Of a stretch of DNA of 64,000 nucleotides, positions 23,605-32,335 are shown in pieces. The stretch is from JAIVJG01 sp964236735 (GTDB taxonomy: Bacteria > Acidobacteriota > Blastocatellia > Pyrinomonadales > Pyrinomonadaceae). The stretch's first letter is position 1. Every line of letters begins with the position of its first letter. The notes beneath the pieces were generated by a model. That model was not told where the DNA came from. It saw only the letters and a list, made by a program, of their open reading frames with translations, and searched no databases. The stretch spans positions 198,091 to 262,090 of the forward strand of contig CAXSFM010000005.1 of the NCBI GenBank assembly GCA_964236735.1. The letters are read 5' to 3'. The translations under genes were made by a program, and so were the position numbers.

Positions 23605-26211
23605 TTAATTCTCGCGCACTCTCAACGGTTCGGCTTCCGGTTTCGTCAACGCGCCACCACCACGCTCGCGTCCCATCTCCGGGTCGGATTGATAAGCGGA
23701 GGGCGGCGGCATGGAGACTAGTTTTTCGAGCGTCGCGTCGAGCGCGTCACTGATGCGCTCGACATAGACGAACTCTAATTGCCCGCGCACGTCCGCCGGG
23801 ATGTCTTCGGTGTCCGCCTCGTTGCGCGCGGGGAGCACGACGCGGCGAATGCCTGCGCGATGCGCGGCGAGAACTTTCTCCTTGATGCCGCCGACGGGGA
23901 AGACCAGCCCCGACAAAGTTATCTCACCCGTCATCGAAGTGTCGGAGCGCACGCGCCGCCCCGTCATCAGAGACGCGAGCGCGGACGTAATCGCCACGCC
24001 CGCCGAAGGGCCGTCCTTCGGAATCGCGCCGGCGGGGACGTGCAAGTGTTCGCCGAAGGATTTGAACATCTGCAAGTCTATGCCGAATTCGGAGGCGTGC
24101 GACCACAGATAAGAGCGTGCGGCGCGCGCCGATTCCTGCATCACTTCGCCGAGTTGCCCGGTCATCGTCATGCCGGAGCCGCCGGGCAAAAGCGTCGCCT
24201 CGATGAAGAGCAGTTGCCCGCCCATCTCCGTCCACGCCATGCCGGTCGAGACGCCGGTCGGCAATTCTTTGCGCGCCTCTTCCGGGTAAAAGCGCGGCGG
24301 CCCGAGCAATTCCTTCAGGTCACTCGTTTCTACATGCACTTTATCCGCTGCGCCGCGCGCGACTCTGAGAGCGGCCTTGCGCGCGATGCTTCCGATGGTG
24401 CGCTCGAACTGCCGGACGCCGGCCTCCCGCGTGTAGCGTGCGGCGATGAACATCAGCGCGTCGTCCGTGATGTCTAGCTGGTCAGGTTCGAGACCGTTCT
24501 CCGTCGTCTGTCGCGCGACGAGATACTGGCGCGCGATGTGCAGCTTTTCCTGATCGCTGTAGCCCGCGAGATAAATAATTTCCATGCGGTCGCGCAACGG
24601 CATCGGAATCGGCGCGAGCTGGTTGGCCGTCGCGATGAAGAAGACCTTCGACAAGTCGAGCGGCAGATCGAGGTAGTGATCCGTGAACGTGTGGTTCTGC
24701 TGCGGGTCGAGAATCTCCAACAGTGCCGCCGCCGGGTCGCCGCGAAAATCCGCGCCGAGCTTGTCAATCTCGTCGAGCATGAGGACGGGATTGTTAACGC
24801 CCGCGCGTCTCAGCGATTGAACGATGCGACCGGGCATCGCGCCGATGTAAGTGCGACGGTGTCCGCGCAACTCCGCCTCGTCGCGCACGCCGCCTAAACT
24901 GAGCCGCTCGAACTGGCGACCAAGCGCGCGCGCAATCGAACGTCCCAAAGAAGTTTTGCCGACGCCGGGCGGGCCGACGAAGCAGAGTATCGGACTCTTG
25001 GATGTCGGGCGCAGTTTGATGACGGCGAGAAATTCGAGGATGCGTTCTTTGATTTCCTCAAGGCCGTAATGGTCTTCGTCGAGAATGCGACGCGCTTCGT
25101 CGAGATCGAGCTTGTCTTCGGAAGATTTCTTCCAGGGAATTTCCAGCACGTACTCCAGATAAGAGCGAATAACGTGATAGTCGGGCGCGGCTGAAGGCAG
25201 GCGCTCCATGCGTTTTAGTTCGCGCTCGGCCTCTTTGCGAACCTCTTCGGGCAAGTCTGCGGCGTCGAGACGCTCGCGCATCATGTCGGCCTCCGCGCTT
25301 TCGCCGCCCTCGTCGTCGCCGAGTTCCTTCTGGATGGCCTTCATCTGCTGGCGCAGCACGTAGTCGCGTTGCGCCTTGTTCATCTCGCCCTGCGCTTCGC
25401 TCGCGATCTTCGTCCGCAGTTGAATAATTTCAACTTCGCGCGCGAGACGCCCGTAAGCGATTTGCAGCAACTCGTCCACCGTGTCGGCTTCGAGCATTCG
25501 CTGCTCTTCTTCGACGCCGAGATTGAGAATCGAGGCGAGAAAATATGTGAGCTGCACGGGGTCTGTCGAGCCGAGCACCGCGCTGCGGACTTCGGGCGGA
25601 ACTTCCGGCAGCATCGCGAGCGCGCGTTGAATCAGAGACTGCACATTGCGAAAGAGAGCTTCGACTTCCTGCTCATCGCGCACGGACGGCGCGGGCAAAA
25701 TACGGACGCGCGCGCGCAGGAACGGATCGGTCTGCGTCCATTCAACGACGCGGACGCGCTCAGTGCCCTGCACGATGATTTGCATCGCCTCGTCGGAGCG
25801 CATCATGCGCTTGACCATCACGAGCGTGCCCGTCGCGTAGAGATCGTCGGGCGGCGTCGCCTCGCGCTCCGGCGCAGTTTTGTCTTCGCGCACGGTGATG
25901 CAGGCCAGCAGTTTTTCCGGCGTGGAGAGCGTCGCCTCGACCGCCGCGATGGAGCGCGGGCGACCGGCTGCGAGCGGAATTACCGTGCCCGGAAACATCG
26001 TCGTGTGCTGCAAAGGCAGGACGGCGATCTCGAAGACGCCCTGCTCATCCGGCACGGGCGAAGCCGGATTGCCCTGACTTCTCGTGGCCTCCGCCGGTGT
26101 GGTGGCGTCGCTGTTGTTCTCGCCGCGCGCTTCTTGCGGCGATGGTGCGGGCGTCGCTTCCTGCTGGGGTGCAGGTTGTCCCTGCGTGTTCTTTGAAGTT
26201 TCTTCTGGCAT
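23605..26211 (-). CDS. lon: ATP-dependent protease Lon
   Basis: The 868-residue protein has all three parts of bacterial Lon: an N-terminal substrate-binding domain (about 60-260), an AAA+ module with Walker A GPPGVGKT near residue 413 and Walker B PVLMLDEIDKLG near 475, and the C-terminal protease with the catalytic Ser in KDGPSAGVAI near 737 and Lys in GGIKEKVLAAHRAG near 778. Lon degrades misfolded and regulatory proteins in the cytoplasm. A 55-residue N-terminal extension rich in Gln, Pro, Ala and Glu precedes the conserved start and looks disordered. The hsp20 gene ends 57 bases upstream on the same strand, so the two could form a protein-quality unit. Confidence 0.96.
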   Translation of the reverse strand: MPEETSKNTQGQPAPQQEATPAPSPQEARGENNSDATTPAEATRSQGNPASPVPDEQGVFEIAVLPLQHTTMFPGTVIPLAAGRPRSIAAVEATLSTPEKLLACITVREDKTAPEREATPPDDLYATGTLVMVKRMMRSDEAMQIIVQGTERVRVVEWTQTDPFLRARVRILPAPSVRDEQEVEALFRNVQSLIQRALAMLPEVPPEVRSAVLGSTDPVQLTYFLASILNLGVEEEQRMLEADTVDELLQIAYGRLAREVEIIQLRTKIASEAQGEMNKAQRDYVLRQQMKAIQKELGDDEGGESAEADMMRERLDAADLPEEVRKEAERELKRMERLPSAAPDYHVIRSYLEYVLEIPWKKSSEDKLDLDEARRILDEDHYGLEEIKERILEFLAVIKLRPTSKSPILCFVGPPGVGKTSLGRSIARALGRQFERLSLGGVRDEAELRGHRRTYIGAMPGRIVQSLRRAGVNNPVLMLDEIDKLGADFRGDPAAALLEILDPQQNHTFTDHYLDLPLDLSKVFFIATANQLAPIPMPLRDRMEIIYLAGYSDQEKLHIARQYLVARQTTENGLEPDQLDITDDALMFIAARYTREAGVRQFERTIGSIARKAALRVARGAADKVHVETSDLKELLGPPRFYPEEARKELPTGVSTGMAWTEMGGQLLFIEATLLPGGSGMTMTGQLGEVMQESARAARSYLWSHASEFGIDLQMFKSFGEHLHVPAGAIPKDGPSAGVAITSALASLMTGRRVRSDTSMTGEITLSGLVFPVGGIKEKVLAAHRAGIRRVVLPARNEADTEDIPADVRGQLEFVYVERISDALDATLEKLVSMPPPSAYQSDPEMGRERGGGALTKPEAEPLRVREN

Positions 26212-26267
26212 GTTCGTTAATTATTTTCTGTGATGAATAAAATAGCTGCGCCGTCGAAGCGACGCGC

Positions 26268-26639
26268 CTATGTGCAATCCTCCGCGCTTCGCAGGCGCAG
26301 GATAAGCAAGCCGTCTTGATAGAGTGTCTCGACGCTTTGTCCCGCTAACGGGCAGGGAAATTTGATCGTCTTTTCGAAGCGGCTGTAAGTGATTTCCAGT
26401 TGATGAAAAGAGATGGTCTCGGTGTGATGCGTGTCGCGGCGCGAGCCGTTGATGCGAAGCGTGCTGCCCTCGATCACGACTTCGATTTCATCGAGACTGA
26501 TGCCCGCCAACTCGACCTTGACGACCCATCCGTCGCGCACTCGATAGACATCCGCCGGCGGATACCACAGCCGCGTCGTGCAACGCACCGAATTCGCCTT
26601 CGGCATCAGACGCATGTAACGCTCGATTGATTCAGCCAT
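26268..26639 (-). CDS. Hsp20/alpha-crystallin family small heat shock protein
   Basis: The 123-residue protein is mostly an alpha-crystallin domain: PADVYRVRDGWVVKVELAG, followed by EIEVVIEGSTLRINGSRRD and FEKTIKFP, ending in DGLLILRLRS. Small heat shock proteins form oligomers that hold unfolded proteins. The N-terminal arm is short and the usual C-terminal I-x-I tail motif is not evident, so assembly may be limited. The frame is open further up to 26699, but that part is translated hairpin repeat (LITHHLSLIT); the ATG at 26639 starting MAESIERY is the credible start. Lon follows 57 bases downstream. Confidence 0.88.
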   Translation of the reverse strand: MAESIERYMRLMPKANSVRCTTRLWYPPADVYRVRDGWVVKVELAGISLDEIEVVIEGSTLRINGSRRDTHHTETISFHQLEITYSRFEKTIKFPCPLAGQSVETLYQDGLLILRLRSAEDCT

Positions 26640-26653
26640 AAAAGAAGTGATGA

Positions 26654-26720
26654 GTGATAAGTGATGAGTGATGAGTGAAAGCAAGTTTTTACTTATCACT
26701 CATCACTCATCACTTATCAC
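26654..26720. repeat. perfect 25-bp inverted repeat, GTGATAAGTGATGAGTGATG family
   Basis: Arms 26654-26678 and 26696-26720 are exact reverse complements made of GTGATGA words, with a 17-base loop containing GTTTTTAC. The element sits between the end of the CBS gene (26729) and the start of hsp20 (26639), and nearly fills that gap. Confidence 0.92.
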
Positions 26721-26728
26721 CGCCTCTG

Positions 26729-27646
26729 TTATCCAAAGATTCTGTTCCAGAACGACGCGCCGCTGGAAATTTCTTCGAGGGCTTCGGCGAGTTCGCGGTC
26801 TTCCTCTGTTTCGAGCGCCACGTCGGCCATCGAGATGATGCCGCGCAAATTGTTTTCGCGGTCAACGACGGGAATGCGGCGCACCTGTTTGTCGCCCATC
26901 TTGCGAATCGCGTCAATGACGCGGTCGTTGGGCTGCGCGGTGTGGATGTCCGTCGTCATAATTTCTTCGGCGCGCGTGGCGGAATCTTTTCCTTCGGCGA
27001 CGGCGCGCACGGCGATGTCTCGATCCGTGATGAGTCCGACGAGTTTGCCGCCGCCGAGCACATGTGATTGCACGCGATTCACGTTCGGCCTCTGCTCGCC
27101 CACATCGGTCAGGCTCGGCAGACGCTCGACGACAGGGATGACGCCCGTGTCTTCATCGCGCATCATCCGCGCCACTTCGACAATCGGCGTTTCGCGCGTC
27201 GCGACGGTCACATCGCGCGTCATAATGTCGCGGCAGCGGACATGCGAGCGCGACGCGCCGCGACCGATGCCGCGATAACCGCTGAACGTCTCGCGCACGT
27301 AATTGCCCGCGCGCTCGATGGGCGAACGCCCGCCCTCTTCGCGCTCATCGCTGCCGCCGTGGTCGCGCACGCGGCGCGGCGGAGCGTCATAATCATCGCG
27401 GTAATAATCGCCGCGCCCGCCACCGCCACCACTACTGCGCGCCGACGCACGCTCATCGTCGTGATCACGTCGCACGCCTTCGCGACCATAACCGCGCGCG
27501 CGTTCGTCATCGCCAGCACGCGGCGGGGCGGGGCGTTCGTCCGCGTAGTATTCGCGCCCGCGCGGGCGGCGATCATCACCACCGCTGCCGCCAGTATCTC
27601 TGCGCCGGTAAAACTCTTCGTCTCGATCAGAATCGTATCTCGACAT
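26729..27646 (-). CDS. CBS-domain protein with a long Arg/Asp/Gly-rich N-terminal tail
   Basis: The C-terminal 180 residues form a tandem CBS pair: CRDIMTRDVTVATRETPIVEVARMM with DEDTGVIPVVE, and EEIMTTDIHTAQPNDRVIDAIRKM with KQVRRIPVVDRENNLRGIISMADVAL. CBS pairs bind adenine nucleotides and act as energy or redox sensors. The first 110 residues are dominated by Arg, Asp, Gly, Ser and Tyr and should be disordered, possibly binding nucleic acid or phase-separating. A variable insert (SLTDVGEQRPNVNRVQSHVLG) lies inside the first CBS unit. The ATG at 27646 has GGGAGGAAG before it and is preferred over the frame start at 27724. The partner or target is unknown. Confidence 0.85.
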   Translation of the reverse strand: MSRYDSDRDEEFYRRRDTGGSGGDDRRPRGREYYADERPAPPRAGDDERARGYGREGVRRDHDDERASARSSGGGGGRGDYYRDDYDAPPRRVRDHGGSDEREEGGRSPIERAGNYVRETFSGYRGIGRGASRSHVRCRDIMTRDVTVATRETPIVEVARMMRDEDTGVIPVVERLPSLTDVGEQRPNVNRVQSHVLGGGKLVGLITDRDIAVRAVAEGKDSATRAEEIMTTDIHTAQPNDRVIDAIRKMGDKQVRRIPVVDRENNLRGIISMADVALETEEDRELAEALEEISSGASFWNRIFG

Positions 27647-27840
27647 CAGCTTCCTCCCGAATGATTCGTTCAACGCAAAGACGCGGTGATTTTCGGCTGC
27701 GACAAACAGCAGCAGAAACTTCATCGTCCCTGCGTCCGGCGCGTGCGAAACGGTCTCGCCTCCGCGTCCGGCTGAATTAAATTTTAGTTCAAGGGGAACG
27801 AGAGGATTATACCCCGTTCAGGCGAGATTGCGAGAGCAGT

Positions 27841-27937
27841 GATGAATGATGAATGCGGAATGATGAGTGATGAATGAAAACAGAAATGCCTTTTGCCTTT
27901 CATTCATCACTCCGCATTCCGCATTCATCAATTGATT
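27841..27937. repeat. near-perfect hairpin, GATGAATGCGGAATGATG family
   Basis: The arms (about 27841-27879 and 27898-27937) agree over 32 bases with three mismatches; the loop holds a TTTTGCC word. The element ends at the stop codon of the SIMPL gene. Confidence 0.85.
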
Positions 27938-28953
27938 TACTGTTTCGTCTCGATCTCGGCTACGAGTTGCACCTGCGTCCTGACTTCGAGCGAGCCGACT
28001 TCGACCGGCGTCTCTGGCGTTACTCCTGCTGACCTCTGAGCGGCAAATTCGGCGGTAAATCGTCCGTTGATGGGAATAATCGGCGGGCGAAACGCGCCGG
28101 CCTCCTGCACCTCGACGATTCGCACGACGCGACCGCCGAGCGCGTCGGCGATGGTGCGCGCCTTCGAGACGGCCTCGCGCGTCGCGTCGGCGAGCGCCTG
28201 CGTGCGCGCTTGTTTATCCTGACGCAAGGTAAAGGAAAGTCCATCCACGCTGTTCGCGCCCGCGCGCGAGGCTACGTCAATCACTCCGCCGACGCGCGTC
28301 AGATCGCTCAACGTGACGACGACGCTGTTGCGGGCGATGTAGCTGTTGATGGTCGGCGGCACACCCTCTTTATAGACATACTGCGGTTGCAGGCTGTAAC
28401 CGCCGGTCTTAACTTCTGCGTTCGCGCCCATCGCCGCTTTGACGGCGCGCACCACCGCGTCCAACTTGCTCGCGTTCTCGGCCTGCGCTTCCGATGCGCT
28501 CGCGTTCTGCGTTACCACTGCGAGTGAGATGATGGCCGTGTCCGGCTGCGACTGCACGACCGCATCGCCGGTGACGGACACGCGCGTCAGAGCGCGACGT
28601 TCATTTGCCGCGCCGCCCGTCGTCGCCATGCCGTCGCCGCTCTGCGCCTGCTCGCGCAACGTGCGCGCCTCGAACGGGACGCCTTCCTGATAAGTCGTGA
28701 TGGCGTCGGGCTTCGTCTCGCCCGTCGCTTCGACCGCCGCGTCTTCTCGAAACCACGCCTCGCCCTGAAATTGTCCGGCGTTGAGGATTAAATATTTTTC
28801 CGCGCCCGTCTTGATGAGCCAGCCGCCCGCCTCGACCGTGCGCGCGAGTCGTCCACGCACCGTCAACGGCTTCGACGTGGCTGAGACGTGCGCGACGAAC
28901 AACAACGACAGCAGCATGAGCGTGCTGGCTCGCAACATAAATTTCTTAGACAT
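27937..28953 (-). CDS. SIMPL (DUF541) domain periplasmic protein
   Basis: A clear signal peptide (MSKKFMLRASTLMLLSLLF, cleavage near VSATS) is followed by a small beta domain of about 75 residues and then a SIMPL/DUF541 domain from about residue 120: RRALTRVSVTGDAVVQSQPDTAIISLAVVT and the later SLEVRTQVQLVAEIE. SIMPL proteins form ring-like oligomers in the periplasm or outer membrane; some members respond to oxidative stress, but the molecular role is not settled. The extra N-terminal domain (TVRGRLARTVEAGGWLIKTG) resembles small OB-like domains and is unusual for the family. It is divergent from the Rieske gene with 243 bases between them. Confidence 0.85.
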   Translation of the reverse strand: MSKKFMLRASTLMLLSLLFVAHVSATSKPLTVRGRLARTVEAGGWLIKTGAEKYLILNAGQFQGEAWFREDAAVEATGETKPDAITTYQEGVPFEARTLREQAQSGDGMATTGGAANERRALTRVSVTGDAVVQSQPDTAIISLAVVTQNASASEAQAENASKLDAVVRAVKAAMGANAEVKTGGYSLQPQYVYKEGVPPTINSYIARNSVVVTLSDLTRVGGVIDVASRAGANSVDGLSFTLRQDKQARTQALADATREAVSKARTIADALGGRVVRIVEVQEAGAFRPPIIPINGRFTAEFAAQRSAGVTPETPVEVGSLEVRTQVQLVAEIETKQ

Positions 28954-29196
28954 AAGTTTTCGCTCCCATCTCTTAAATTTTCGTTGTGCTTTTCACCGGG
29001 AGAGAAGTCGGATCAAAGAAGCGCCTGCTTCGGCACACATATAAAGGAACGATGCGCCGTCTTCAACTTGCGTCTCTCCATCTAACTCTGACGCATCCTG
29101 CACGTCACGTTGATGTCTTCGTCGGTCTTTGCTTTGAGCGTGCGACGACATGTTGTTTGCTGACGGCGCACGCAGTTTGTTACGATTTCGCGCGCA

Positions 29197-29553
29197 ATGC
29201 AATCATTCGATTCAAGGGACGATAACGTCAGACGCACGCCGCACGAAGGCCGTCTCATCACCATCGGGCGCGTCGAAGATGTGCCGGACGGGCGCGGCGC
29301 GACCATCACGCTCGAAGCGGGAAGGGAACTCGCGCTCTTTCATACGGGCGGCGAATTTTTCTGCGTCGAAAATTTCTGCCCGCACAAAGGCGCGCCGCTC
29401 GCCGACGGCGACCTCGACGGCCACACTGTCGCCTGCGACTGGCACGGCTGGCGCTTCGACCTCCGCACCGGCGCGTGCGTCAATCGCCCCGGCCATGACG
29501 TTAAAAAGTATAATGTGTTGATTGAAGAGGGTTGGATTAAAATCAAAGTGTAA
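29197..29553 (+). CDS. Rieske [2Fe-2S] ferredoxin-type protein
   Basis: This 118-residue soluble protein has the two Rieske boxes: Cys61-Pro-His63 in ENFCPHKGAPL and Cys80-x2-His83 in ACDWHGWRFD. Stand-alone proteins of this size serve as electron carriers for oxygenases or as small subunits of nitrite-reductase-like enzymes. No oxygenase gene is adjacent, so the partner is unknown. There is no signal peptide or membrane anchor, unlike the cytochrome bc type. The ATG at 29197 gives about 20 residues before the fold starts. It is a single gene, convergent with the small secreted protein gene at 29712. Confidence 0.92.
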   Translation: MQSFDSRDDNVRRTPHEGRLITIGRVEDVPDGRGATITLEAGRELALFHTGGEFFCVENFCPHKGAPLADGDLDGHTVACDWHGWRFDLRTGACVNRPGHDVKKYNVLIEEGWIKIKV

Positions 29554-29645
29554 AAAGTGACGGCGCCACTCGATTCTCGACGTGAAAAAATCCTGCGCGT
29601 CCCATTGTTCAAAGGTTGATGAGACAGATTGCGCGCACAAACTTC

Positions 29646-29693
29646 AAGAGGAGGAAGCGAAGATGATGAGTCCTTGCTTCCTCCTCTTAATTT
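29646..29693. terminator. hairpin between convergent genes, likely bidirectional terminator
   Basis: AAGAGGAGGAAGC (29646-29658) pairs exactly with GCTTCCTCCTCTT (29676-29688) around a 17-base loop and is followed by AATTT. It lies between the convergent Rieske gene and the gene at 29712-30191. The T-tract is weak. Confidence 0.6.
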
Positions 29694-29711
29694 GTGGATG
29701 CAGACAGCGGT

Positions 29712-30191
29712 TTAGTAACCGTTGTAGCCGTCGTTGTAGCCGTTCTCAAACGCCTCACGGAAATACCGCCGGTAAATTTCGCGGTCGCCGAGGCGCGAGC
29801 TGTAATCTTTCGTCGCCTTCTGGTATGCACCCTCGTCCTGAAAGTCGAAGCGGTCGTTGTGGCTGCGATCTTTGCGCCCTTCCTTCGTGCCTTCGTTGAA
29901 GCCCGCGTTGAGAGCCGTCTGACGAAGTTGAAAAGAGCCGCCGTAGTTGCCGTAGCCGTCCCAGTTGCGACCGCGACGGCGATAACCGCGATTGTCACCA
30001 TCGCGTCGTCTGTCGTCGCGATCTCTCTGATCGTCAACTCTGTTCCAGCGATTGTCCTGTGGCGCATTGGCGAATACGCTTGTTGGGTTAGTGTATTGCT
30101 GACCTGCGAAGGCAACCAACGGCAGCATGAGAAACACTCCGAGCGCCAACATCATCGCCTTCCTGGGTAAGTTCTGTGCGTTGCTTTTCAT
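29712..30191 (-). CDS. small secreted protein with tandem FENGYNDGYNGY-type end
   Basis: The 159-residue protein has a signal peptide (hydrophobic residues about 11-29, ending AFAG). A low-complexity region rich in Asp, Arg, Asn and Gly follows, then a conserved-looking C-terminal half: QTALNAGFNEGTKEGRKD, FDFQDEGAYQKATKDYSSR, and YRRYFREAFENGYNDGYNGY. The G-x3-G repeats and the spaced aromatic residues suggest helical hairpins. I have the impression that similar proteins are common in Acidobacteriota, but no function is known to me. The ATG at 30191 is preceded by GAGGATG at good spacing. It is probably periplasmic. Confidence 0.75.
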   Translation of the reverse strand: MKSNAQNLPRKAMMLALGVFLMLPLVAFAGQQYTNPTSVFANAPQDNRWNRVDDQRDRDDRRRDGDNRGYRRRGRNWDGYGNYGGSFQLRQTALNAGFNEGTKEGRKDRSHNDRFDFQDEGAYQKATKDYSSRLGDREIYRRYFREAFENGYNDGYNGY

Positions 30192-30498
30192 TTTTCATCC
30201 TCACTTTCAACAATTCAATTCGCAGCAGAATCCTGCGCGTGCGAGAAGTCTCGGAAAAGCAGATAACAAGCGCCGTGCCAAGCAGTCGGGCGTGCGAAAT
30301 TCCCGATAAAACCTTGACTCGCCGCGAGCTTATAACCTGACTTGCACGATACAGGTGTCGCCCCGTGCCGTATCGTGTGCATACGCGCGAGCAGCGGGCG
30401 TCGCTTCGGACGAGAGACGAAGAGGCCGCGATGAACCTCCGGCGAGCGAGTTCAACGCGAGCCTCTCTGATTTTCTACGAAGGGAAAATCCATTTGGC
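30192..30498. other. intergenic region with a small hairpin
   Basis: The 307-base gap between two minus-strand genes holds CACGATAC (30345-30352) facing GTATCGTG (30370-30377), which may end the ferredoxin transcript although no T-tract follows. No gene or consensus promoter was recognised. Confidence 0.4.
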
Positions 30499-30729
30499 TT
30501 AACCGTCGTTGCCGATGGCTTCGACGGGACAGTCCATCAGCGCATCCTCGCACATCTGCCGCTCCTCTTCGTTCTGCGGCTGCCTGAAAACGTAAGAGTA
30601 ATTTTTCTTGTCCATCCGCGTGAAATGCGTCGGGGCCGCGCCGCGACACGCATCGCAGTCAATGCAATTCGCGTCCACATAATACGTGCCGGGCACGTTC
30701 TCCATTACGCGATCATCTGGGTCAGCCAT
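30499..30729 (-). CDS. small single-cluster ferredoxin
   Basis: The 76-residue protein has Cys22, Cys25 and Cys28 in CIDCDAC and a distant Cys67 in MDCPVEAIG, the ligand pattern of a monocluster [4Fe-4S] ferredoxin. One more Cys lies at residue 60. Such proteins are cytoplasmic one-electron carriers. It lies 74 bases downstream of the quinolinate synthase gene on the same strand, so it may be co-transcribed and could serve iron-sulfur or redox needs nearby; this is only inferred from position. The frame is open up to 30792, but the extra part is translated hairpin repeat; the ATG at 30729 (MADPDD) is preferred. Confidence 0.88.
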   Translation of the reverse strand: MADPDDRVMENVPGTYYVDANCIDCDACRGAAPTHFTRMDKKNYSYVFRQPQNEEERQMCEDALMDCPVEAIGNDG

Positions 30730-30733
30730 AAGA

Positions 30734-30808
30734 AAGTGATGAGTGATGAGTGATGAGTGATGAGTGAAAGCCTTTCTCTTATCACTCATCACTCATCACT
30801 TATCACTT
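30734..30808. repeat. 28-bp inverted repeat, AAGTGATGAGTGATGAGTGA family
   Basis: Arms 30734-30761 and 30781-30808 pair with one mismatch around a 19-base loop. The right arm contains the TGA stop of nadA (30803-30805), and the left arm ends five bases before the ferredoxin start codon, so the element fills the whole gap between the two genes. Confidence 0.9.
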
Positions 30809-31915
30809 GATTGCCAGCATCCGGTCGAGGGCGACGCGCGCCCAACGTGCGGTCTCTTCCGGCACGGTGATCTGATTGACGACGTAGCCAGCGACGAGCG
30901 ATTCGAGCGTCCAAGCGAGATTCTGCGGCGCGATGCGATACATCGTCGCGCACATGCAGAGGTCGGGCGAGAGCAGTTGAATGTGCTTGTCGGGAAATTG
31001 TTTGACGAGACGATTGACGAGATTGACCTCCGTCCCGACCGCCCAGCTTGAGCCGGCGGGCGCGGCCTCAATCGTTTTGATGATGAACTCGGTCGAGCCG
31101 TTGAGGTCGCTCTGCTCCACCACCTCACGCACGCATTCGGGATGGACGAGCACCTTGATGCCGGGCACTTGCGCGCGCACCTGTTCGACGTGCGACGCGC
31201 GGAAACGTCCATGCACCGAGCAATGGCCTTTCCAGAGGATGAGTCGCGCCGCTCTGAGTTGTTCCGCCGTATTGCCGCCGAGTTCCTGATGCGGATCCCA
31301 GAGCGCCATCTGCTCGATGGGGATGCCGAACTTGTAGCCCGTGTTTCTGCCGAGATGTTGATCGGGGAAAAAGAAAAGCTTGTCGGCTTCCTTCAAACTC
31401 TTATCGAAGAGCGGCACGGCGTTCGATGAAGTGCAGACGACGCCTCCGTGCTGGCCGCAGAAAGCCTTGATCGCCGCAGACGAATTCATGTAAGTGATCG
31501 GCAAAACTTTGAAATCGCCGACGACGCCGATGGATTGAAGTTGCTCCCAGGCGTCCTCGACCTGCTCTGCCGTCGCCATGTCGGCCATCGAGCAGCCCGC
31601 GCCGAGGTCTGGCAGAATCACCTTCTGATTTCCGGCTTTGAGTATGTCCGCGGACTCCGCCATAAAATGCACGCCGCAGAAGACGATGAATTCGGCTTCG
31701 GGTCGCTCCGACGCGAGCAGCGAAAGGCGGAAAGAGTCGCCCGTGTAATCGGCGTGGCGAATCACGTCGTCGCGCTGGTAATGATGGCCGAGGATGACGA
31801 GGCGCGAGCCAAGCGCGCGTCTGGCCGACTCGATGCGCGCGTCGAGTTCCGCGTCCGACATGCCGAAGTAGTCTTCGAGCTGCGGCGCATCGGTCAAGGT
31901 TTCAAGCATGGTCAT
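30803..31915 (-). CDS. nadA: quinolinate synthase NadA
   Basis: The 370-residue enzyme condenses iminoaspartate with dihydroxyacetone phosphate to quinolinate, the first specific precursor of NAD. It has GHHYQRDDV near residue 43, Cys80 in FCGVHFMAESADIL, Cys232 in WKGHCSVHGRF and Cys320/Cys322 in DLCMCATMY. Three of these cysteines should bind the [4Fe-4S] cluster, as in the Bacillus type. The ATG at 31915 has GGGGAGG nine bases before it; the frame is open up to 31960. NadB and NadC are not in the window, while NadE is at 7944-9614. The stop codon lies inside a hairpin repeat. Confidence 0.95.
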   Translation of the reverse strand: MTMLETLTDAPQLEDYFGMSDAELDARIESARRALGSRLVILGHHYQRDDVIRHADYTGDSFRLSLLASERPEAEFIVFCGVHFMAESADILKAGNQKVILPDLGAGCSMADMATAEQVEDAWEQLQSIGVVGDFKVLPITYMNSSAAIKAFCGQHGGVVCTSSNAVPLFDKSLKEADKLFFFPDQHLGRNTGYKFGIPIEQMALWDPHQELGGNTAEQLRAARLILWKGHCSVHGRFRASHVEQVRAQVPGIKVLVHPECVREVVEQSDLNGSTEFIIKTIEAAPAGSSWAVGTEVNLVNRLVKQFPDKHIQLLSPDLCMCATMYRIAPQNLAWTLESLVAGYVVNQITVPEETARWARVALDRMLAIK

Positions 31916-32335
31916 CTTATCTGGCCTCCCCGTCTTTGTCCGCCGCGCCGAGAATCTCATTGCTGCGGAGGAGAAACGCGAAATATACTAGCCTTCAAAA
32001 TCCGGGCGCAAGCGACTCTGCCCGCTTCGCCCTATCCAAGCCCATCTTGCTGACGCCTTCAGGCGTTCGATGTGGCAGACTGTTAGATGCCGGAATCGCC
32101 GTGTGGGTTCACGATTTCAGCGGTGCAACATGCTAACTCGGATGCCTCACGGCGGGGTGCGCCGCGTGTAGAGAAAAAAAGCGCTCCGTGGCTGTCCCGC
32201 GCGATATTCACGCGGCTCTGTCTGCTGGCGGCGGCTGCTTGCGCCGACAAATTACCGTTTACATTCTACACGGTCGGCGAAGGAAAGATGAGTTCGGGGC
32301 GCAATCAGCGCGCGCACTGAGAGAACATTGTGAGC
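31916..32335. other. divergent intergenic region between nadA and the sensor kinase gene
   Basis: About 420 bases with no supported gene. Open frames here overlap on both strands and lack ribosome sites. Promoters for both flanking genes are expected by position, but I could not single out a convincing -35/-10 pair. Confidence 0.4.

Noticed and set aside
26640..26699. N-terminal extension of Hsp20 (MISKNLLSLITHHLSLIT)
   Set aside because: It is the translation of a hairpin repeat and precedes a normal start at 26639.
30734..30808. CRISPR array suspected from tandem GTGATGAGTGA words
   Set aside because: The words are contiguous and arranged as two complementary arms; there are no unique spacers and no cas genes.
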